A stretch of DNA of 64,000 nucleotides from Cryptomeria japonica (taxonomy: Eukaryota; Streptophyta; Pinopsida; Cupressales; Cupressaceae), in the NCBI RefSeq assembly GCF_030272615.1, contig NC_081411.1, positions 185,488,449 through 185,552,448 on the forward strand, written 5' to 3'. Position 1 is the first letter of the stretch. Each line of letters opens with the position of its first letter. The translations under genes were made by a program, and so were the position numbers. The notes below the pieces were generated by a model. That model was given only the letters and a program-made list of their open reading frames with translations, searched no databases and was not told the origin of the DNA. Of this stretch, positions 62,350 through 64,000 are shown piece by piece.

Positions 62350-62691
62350 ATGTCCTGGTTGTCTAGGGTGGTCATGAAAATTCTTGGGGAGGAATATATC
62401 ACAAATGAAGACCTCACTAGGCCTAATTCTAATATTGTTGCTATGGTCTTAGTGGTGGCTATGAATTATGAGAAGGATAGGGACGTGGTGATAAAATTAT
62501 GTAGAAGTGTCTTCAAGAAAGAATTGCTAGGTGAACTTGAGAGGGTGGTTGTCAATATTGATGAGAAGTTAACTGCACCACAACCTCACAATTATGGTAT
62601 ACTCATACAGATGAATAACCTGGTGCCTAGATTTCCAATCCTAGAAATTGAGGATATGGCTGCCTTTGTGGCCTATAATCTGACTAGGTGA
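62350..62691 (+). CDS. Hypothetical ORF, 113 codons
   Basis: It starts with ATG (MSWLSRVVMKILGEEYI) and ends after AAFVAYNLTR. Composition is protein-like: charged helical segments (YEKDRDVVIKLCR, KKELLGELERVVVNIDEKL) and no low complexity. No domain was recognised and there is no clear splice partner. A second open stretch (62710-62919, opening MWLLHIRKPSCNRWL) follows in another frame and could be a continuation after an indel. It may be a gene fragment or part of an old element; I cannot tell which. Confidence 0.35.
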   Translation: MSWLSRVVMKILGEEYITNEDLTRPNSNIVAMVLVVAMNYEKDRDVVIKLCRSVFKKELLGELERVVVNIDEKLTAPQPHNYGILIQMNNLVPRFPILEIEDMAAFVAYNLTR

Positions 62692-62919
62692 AGGAACTTT
62701 TTCTTTCTTATGTGGCTTTTGCATATTAGGAAACCGTCATGTAATAGGTGGTTGTCCAACTATCTAGAAGCTAAAAACATTGAAGTTGTCCTAGATGACA
62801 TGGTGTTGGTAAATAGATTTGTCTCTCACAATTTATTTAACTTTTATACTCTTAGCCCAAGAAATGAAAGAAAAATTTCACCATATAGTTGGAAAATCAT
62901 TGTATTGATTAACCTCTGA

Positions 62920-63506
62920 ATTAAGGTACAACTCCCTTAAATAGATATTCAATTAGCTCCAAATTACATACAATCAATATTATACTTTTCACCAGAAAGT
63001 ACAAAAAGGTAATTGCATTCACCAATCAATACCAAATGAACATAAGCATTGATTCATATATAATTCTGTGTAAAGTCGACAGAATTCGCATGTAAGCTAA
63101 AACAAAATGAAAATATTTAAAAATGAATTTCACTAATATTTTTTGCGCATATAGAAAGCCATGACAGATTCTTTCTTGAAATAGATTCTCACAGAAATCA
63201 AATTTCAAACACCAAACACACAGATTTGAAGCCAAAGATAAACTGTCATTCGATTTTCATTTATAAATGAGCATCAACTTCCAAGACATACATAAAGTAT
63301 TCAGGCAAAATTAAAAGAGATAGTTTTTCAAAAACTTAGCGGACCTTCATAAAGTCATTACAAAGCTTATAAATAGGTCTCCAAACCAATAGTGTAACCA
63401 AAAGGTAAAATTAACTCCAAATGGGTTAATGAAAAACTATCCTAACTGCATAATAGAAAATGAAAGAAAGCTAGACACACTAGCATACAACTGCTAGCAA
63501 TGCTAG
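62920..63506. other. Spacer and 3' flank of the edge gene
   Basis: AT-rich with no coding motif; probably the 3' UTR or downstream region of the minus-strand gene ending at 63507. Confidence 0.35.
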
Positions 63507-64000
63507 TCATGCAGTCGATTTAGTTTCAACTGGATTGCCCAAATTTCTATTCTGGGCGGATACCATAACCACTTTCACTACACTCCACTCTCGATGAACC
63601 CTTGAGAATTCCTGGATTACCGCTATATGTGGCAGGCTGATATGAATTACCCTTTGCTTCCAGAGTTCCTTCTTCCTTTTCACCAGCTGCAATTTATCTC
63701 TATGAGTGTCCAAATGAGCAAGACATATTGTAAGCATTGACTCCACTTTAGCAATCTTTGTAAAATCTTCCACGGCTAAGGACTTCTCATCCTTAATCTG
63801 TTTAATGTGACTTCTGAAAAGATTGACCATTTCTGATGTATCTTCTAGGGTCTGGCCATCCTCTTTAAGCAATTGAACATCTACACAGCGCAGATCCTTT
63901 TGCATGGTTGTTCTTAGGGTTGTCAATTCCCCTCGTAGACTGACAGATTCATTATGACCTTGCTCAATGATTTGGTTACACCACTGTATACTTTCTTTTC
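63507..64000 (-). CDS. 3' end of unknown gene, runs off the right edge
   Basis: An open frame of about 164 codons runs from the window edge to a stop at 63507 without any in-frame start that need be real, so the gene or exon begins beyond the window. It reads ESIQWCNQIIEQGHNESVSL near the edge, then charged heptad-like helix (LRTTMQKDLRCVDVQLLKED, VKRKKELWKQR) suggesting coiled coil, and ends NPVETKSTA. No known domain was recognised. The stretch is uninterrupted and compositionally ordinary for a host gene. Confidence 0.5.
   Translation of the reverse strand, partial: KESIQWCNQIIEQGHNESVSLRGELTTLRTTMQKDLRCVDVQLLKEDGQTLEDTSEMVNLFRSHIKQIKDEKSLAVEDFTKIAKVESMLTICLAHLDTHRDKLQLVKRKKELWKQRVIHISLPHIAVIQEFSRVHREWSVVKVVMVSAQNRNLGNPVETKSTA

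Overview
The window looks like plant nuclear DNA. It is AT-rich, with GT-AG introns, an ankyrin/PGG membrane-protein cluster, an NB-ARC/LRR resistance-type gene, Ty1/Copia elements and plant L1-type LINEs carrying an RNase H domain. The many old, slowly decaying element copies suggest a large-genome seed plant, probably a gymnosperm; that placement is inference. No rRNA, tRNA or CRISPR was recognised. Base-by-base reading found exact junctions at several places, noted below.

Layout. (1) 0.4-8.4 kb: a broken ankyrin-PGG gene on the minus strand (ANK-1), split by a 5.5 kb Copia element (Copia-1) in its first intron. (2) 8.4-13 kb: non-coding repeats, including one uninterrupted copy of a dispersed repeat (repeat D) and a Copia-lineage LTR relic. 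(3) 13.1-17.7 kb: a three-exon ankyrin-PGG gene (ANK-2, minus) whose promoter, first exon and part of intron 1 are mirrored to the right as ANK-3, forming a 2.2 kb near-perfect palindrome. (4) 17.5-20.7 kb: a 1,558 bp segment duplicated in tandem. (5) 21.1-32.0 kb: a second copy of repeat D, split by a 10,267 bp DNA transposon with inverted ends, a 4 bp target duplication, a DDE-type transposase gene and an eight-exon gene of unknown function. (6) 32.8-35.8 kb: old Copia-lineage LTRs next to the 5' stub of a fourth ankyrin gene. (7) 37.0-41.7 kb: an NB-ARC-LRR gene whose last exons encode a module resembling sieve element occlusion (SEO) proteins. (8) 43.0-50.3 kb: a 500 N assembly gap and a young Copia element (Copia-2). 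(9) 52.6-61.4 kb: LINE remains, with an older ORF1-like piece followed by a longer ORF1+ORF2 copy. (10) 61.4-64 kb: a TA/CA microsatellite, a small unknown ORF and the 3' end of an unknown gene running off the right edge.

How the parts relate. The ankyrin genes are local duplicates. ANK-2 serves as the empty-site reference for Copia-1 in ANK-1, and repeat D at 8.9-9.5 kb serves as the empty-site reference for the DNA transposon. ANK-2 and ANK-3 share one frameshift, so the palindrome formed after that lesion. The strongest leads are the DNA transposon with its frame-preserving exon repeat, the NLR-SEO fusion, and the ankyrin palindrome as a possible source of small RNAs.
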